Assembly (NCBI GenBank): GCA_034440515.1 | Contig: JAWXCF010000044.1 | Location: 1-54,840, forward strand | Direction of reading: 5' to 3' | DNA length: 54,840 bases | Source: JAWXCF01 sp034440515 | GTDB lineage: Bacteria > Bacteroidota > Bacteroidia > CAILMK01 | In this document: positions 52,392 through 54,840 of the stretch, in pieces | Position numbering within the stretch: the stretch's first letter is position 1 | Layout of the letters: the number at the start of each line of letters is the position of its first letter | Notes under the pieces: model-generated | What the model was told of the DNA's origin: nothing | The model's input: the letters and a program-made list of their open reading frames with translations, nothing else | Databases searched by the model: none | Program-made: the position numbers and the translations under genes

Positions 52392-52844
52392 CTATACGCC
52401 AAATTGAGACAAATGATGGTTCAAATGTTTGTACAACATATTGTTCCACTCTGTCTTATTCAATTTACCAAAAGAATGAGACTTTAGGCCATCAAAATGA
52501 TTTTCGCCTAGGTTCAAGGTCTTATTTACGTATCCTAACAGTCTTTGCTTTTCTGCTTCAAAGTCTTTATTACCTTTTATTAAAAAAGCAGGAGCAGTAG
52601 CGCCGTTTTGTTTGTAGGGTTTTTCACTCACCACGGCATTCTTTACTAATAGCACCAAAATCAGCTTCATAACTGGATTTGGCTTAGGATGGTTGTTCTC
52701 ATACATCATTTCGTAAGTTACATTTAGATGTGCCAACATCTGATCTACAGACATTTTACCCCAGTTTTGCTTTTTTTCAGGTGTTAGGCTTTCTATTCTG
52801 CCCAATACCTCGTTTACGTGTTCTTGATTAAATAAGTTTTTCAT
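52392..52844 (-). CDS. DUF1569 (DinB-like) protein
   Basis: A 150-residue protein matching the DUF1569 pattern, a DinB-like four-helix bundle. WGKMSVDQMLAHLNVTYEMM is the first helix with a His, and LNKTEWNNMLYKHLNHHLSQFGV carries the two C-terminal histidines, so a three-His metal site is possible. Known DinB-type proteins include thiol transferases such as bacillithiol transferases, which would fit with bshB1 in the window, but this is only a guess. Confidence 0.78.
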   Translation of the reverse strand: MKNLFNQEHVNEVLGRIESLTPEKKQNWGKMSVDQMLAHLNVTYEMMYENNHPKPNPVMKLILVLLVKNAVVSEKPYKQNGATAPAFLIKGNKDFEAEKQRLLGYVNKTLNLGENHFDGLKSHSFGKLNKTEWNNMLYKHLNHHLSQFGV

Positions 52845-52908
52845 AGTTTTAGTGTATTTATTGGGGCAAATTTATAAATCGTTAACAATATAAATTATTA
52901 TTTTAATA

Positions 52909-53094
52909 TTAATAATTATTCCAAAACAACAAATAAGAATCCTTAATTTTTCCTATCACATTATCGTTCAATTCGTCAAGTTTACCTATTCTCACTTGTT
53001 TTTCAAACCGAGCAGAATATGGTGTACTCTTTAGAATGTGCAGCCAATTCAATTCCTCTTGCGAATAAAACTTTAAATCTAGTTGAGTTTTCAT
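52909..53094 (-). CDS. Small hypothetical protein, doubtful
   Basis: A 61-codon frame from ATG 53094 (MKTQLDLKFYSQEEL). A GTG 13 codons upstream is an alternative start. The sequence LKFYSQEELNWLHILKSTPYSARFE looks protein-like (key SQEELNWLHIL), but I know no family. It could be a fragment of a longer gene. The adjacent 53134-53396 contains nothing I can identify. Confidence 0.35.
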   Translation of the reverse strand: MKTQLDLKFYSQEELNWLHILKSTPYSARFEKQVRIGKLDELNDNVIGKIKDSYLLFWNNY

Positions 53095-53396
53095 TGGGCG
53101 AACTATTAGAAAAGTTTTTCGATGCACAAACACGATACAGTTTTTTTGTAGTACTTATCGCCATTTCAACCCAATATACCACGGCTTCTAACGATTAATA
53201 AAAAATTAACTCCAACACTTGAGCCTTATTCAAAAACAAATCACCCATCTCAACCTTCGCTTAATTGTGCCACTGTTTGTCATTTCGCAACTCACGTCAC
53301 ACTTCGGGGAAATTTCCATAATGGGCTTTGGTGGGATATTAATTTAGTAAAGTATGTTTCGAATAAAAACTTTGTTTAATGAAATTCTATTGACAG

Positions 53397-54005
53397 CTAA
53401 TCAATTACTTTAAAACTGCAGAATAGAAAGTTTTGCCGAGTGTTAAAGGGTGTAATATGATCCTCTGTAATGCACTTAATTTTAGTAAATCCCTCTGATA
53501 ATTGACTCTCAAGTTGGTCTTCTTTATATTGTTTAATTGTCAGTCCGCTACATTTTTCAGGACCATTCTCAGAGAATGTACCCATTATCAGGTAGCCAGT
53601 TACTGCTTTTTTTGCGATTGTAATATACTTTGATATTTGTTCGGGTTTAAATAAAAAATGAAATGTTGCCCTGTCGTGCCATATATCATATTTGGTATCT
53701 GGTATAAATTCAGTTACATCACTCACTATCCATTTCACTTCGTTTGCCCGACTTCCTAGTCGTTGTTTCGCCCTTTCTAACGCACTTGCCGAAATATCTA
53801 GCACAGTAATATTTTCAAAACCCTCATTTAGCAAATAATCAACAAGCCTACTATCCCCACCACCAACATCAATTATAGACGCTTTCTTCCCAACATCAAA
53901 ACTGCGGATAAAATCCAAAGAAGTTTGCGGCACCACTTGAGTCCAACTTACTTCATTCGCCTGCTTCGTTTGATATACTTGCTCCCAGTGGTTTTTATTA
54001 TCCAT
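53397..54005 (-). CDS. Class I SAM-dependent methyltransferase
   Basis: A 202-residue methyltransferase. SAM motif I is SIIDVGGGDSRLVDYLL (about 44-60), followed by ITVLDISASALERAKQRL and WIVSDVTEFIPDTKYDIWHDRATFHFL. The overall form WEQVYQTKQANEVSW at the start resembles thiopurine/tellurite-type methyltransferases that act on small molecules. I choose ATG 54005; 17 upstream in-frame codons lack a good start. Substrate is unknown. Confidence 0.85.
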   Translation of the reverse strand: MDNKNHWEQVYQTKQANEVSWTQVVPQTSLDFIRSFDVGKKASIIDVGGGDSRLVDYLLNEGFENITVLDISASALERAKQRLGSRANEVKWIVSDVTEFIPDTKYDIWHDRATFHFLFKPEQISKYITIAKKAVTGYLIMGTFSENGPEKCSGLTIKQYKEDQLESQLSEGFTKIKCITEDHITPFNTRQNFLFCSFKVID

Positions 54006-54190
54006 TTGTATTGTCTTACTGATTAATAACAAAGGTAAGGGGAGAATATTAACCAACTCGATTGAAAATACTTAGAGAACTAAGTACCAACTCTTTTGTT
54101 AAAAATATTTGCAAGTCGAATTTACGCTATATAGTAATATGATAGCCTTGACAAATTCAACTCCTAAACATAAGAAAGTAAATTATTTAA

Positions 54191-54840
54191 ATGGCATTAT
54201 TAAAATTATTTAACATTCTTTATGAAAGTATTCTTTCAGAGAAAATAAAAGAAAGAATTGAAAAGATCATTTTATCTATAGCTATAGCTAGTTTTATTAT
54301 TCACCTTTCAATAATTTACTTAGTTTATCTAGGTTTTATCTCTAAAGAGATATCACCTAATTTACTTTCTAATCCCATTGCGGCTATATATACGCCATTT
54401 TCTTTTATATTACTCTATGAGGTATATCTGCTAATTTATTATCTACCTAAATCCTTTACCAAATATGTAAGTAAACAATACGAAATTATGAGCTTAATTA
54501 TAATTCGAAGATTGTTTAAAGACCTCTCAAATTTGACTTTATCTGGCGATTGGTTCAAAATAAAATATGACTTACAATTTTCCTATGATTTAGCGACATC
54601 GCTGATAATGTTTTTTCTGCTATATCTTTTCTATTTGCAGAGCGAGCAAAAATCTAATGTTTCAACTGTAAGTAAATTCAACAGTATTTCGCTAGCAAGT
54701 TTTATTAAAATAAAAAAAATGCTGGCTTTACTTTTAGTCCCAATATTAATTTCGCTTTCTATTTATTCATTTTCGAACTGGATATTAAGTATTGTAAATT
54801 CAGATGCAAATGCATCTAAATCATTTGATAACATTAATAA
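54191..54840 (+). CDS. Multi-pass membrane protein, partial (runs off window)
   Basis: An open frame from ATG 54191 to the window end without a stop, at least 216 residues. Hydrophobic segments occur at about 27-47 (IILSIAIASFIIHLSIIYLV), 66-85 (YTPFSFILLYEVYLLIYYLP), 133-150 (ATSLIMFFLLYLFYLQ) and 177-197 (MLALLLVPILISLSIYSF). A charged loop KSFTKYVSKQYEIMSLIIIRRLFKDL lies between the second and third (key KQYEIMSLIIIRR). I do not recognise the family. The C-terminus is missing here. Confidence 0.65.
   Translation, partial: MALLKLFNILYESILSEKIKERIEKIILSIAIASFIIHLSIIYLVYLGFISKEISPNLLSNPIAAIYTPFSFILLYEVYLLIYYLPKSFTKYVSKQYEIMSLIIIRRLFKDLSNLTLSGDWFKIKYDLQFSYDLATSLIMFFLLYLFYLQSEQKSNVSTVSKFNSISLASFIKIKKMLALLLVPILISLSIYSFSNWILSIVNSDANASKSFDNIN

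Noticed and set aside
1..54840. CRISPR arrays, IS elements or prophage blocks
   Set aside because: No regularly spaced repeats, transposase motifs, integrase or phage structural genes were seen apart from the lone recT.

Overview
The window looks like a chromosomal segment of a low-GC, non-pathogen-like member of the Bacteroidota. The evidence is a GldB-type gliding lipoprotein, a bacillithiol deacetylase (BshB1), an S16 protein with the long C-terminal tail usual in this phylum, a DUF5522 protein, the NusB/DUF1573/YajC/YbbR/CoaE run, repeated TAnnTTTG-type -7 boxes upstream of genes, and a general lack of Shine-Dalgarno sequences. I cannot fix the class or family.

Left end (1-3766): a two-gene cassette, a gluzincin-type zinc metallopeptidase followed by a ComEC-like metallo-beta-lactamase-fold hydrolase. 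It lies between two exact 28-bp copies of an internal folK sequence, one at the very start of the window and one inside the intact folK. This looks like a small insertion into the folK 3' end with the end restored, and it is the most likely place for an undescribed mobile or conflict system. A minus-strand operon follows (murK-like kinase, murQ, an unknown gene, an aldehyde dehydrogenase, folK), coupled by short overlaps.

7.8-20.4 kb: a secreted protein, an enoyl-CoA hydratase, trmH, a glycosyltransferase, gldB, an outer-membrane barrel, a solitary recT/bet-like recombinase next to the 3' end of the tmRNA gene (tag GNNNYRMAA), a saccharopine/alanine dehydrogenase-like gene, rimM-rpsP, and arginine decarboxylase divergent from an arginase-type ureohydrolase. 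A luxC-type acyl-CoA reductase and a 2[4Fe-4S] ferredoxin diverge from a palindromic promoter. The ferredoxin reading frame has a TAA at codon 8.

20.8-41.5 kb: mostly housekeeping genes: an NlpC/P60 hydrolase, lysS, proline dehydrogenase, lepA, pdxJ and gcvP. Next come an operon of a lactonase-like hydrolase, bshB1, an M48 peptidase and a barrel-like protein, then an MsbA-like ABC exporter, a leucine-type dehydrogenase, and the nusB-DUF1573-yajC-ybbR-coaE operon.

41.5-54.8 kb: gyrB, a stand-alone histidine-kinase dimerisation-like mini-protein convergent with a REC-PAS-LytTR regulator, tRNA-His, a persulfide dioxygenase-rhodanese fusion, a DUF3347 lipoprotein, a VIT1/CCC1 transporter, Hsp20, several small stress or unknown proteins, a type III polyketide synthase with an ICMT-like methyltransferase, and a multi-pass membrane protein cut by the window end. 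I see no CRISPR array, insertion-sequence transposase or integrase.
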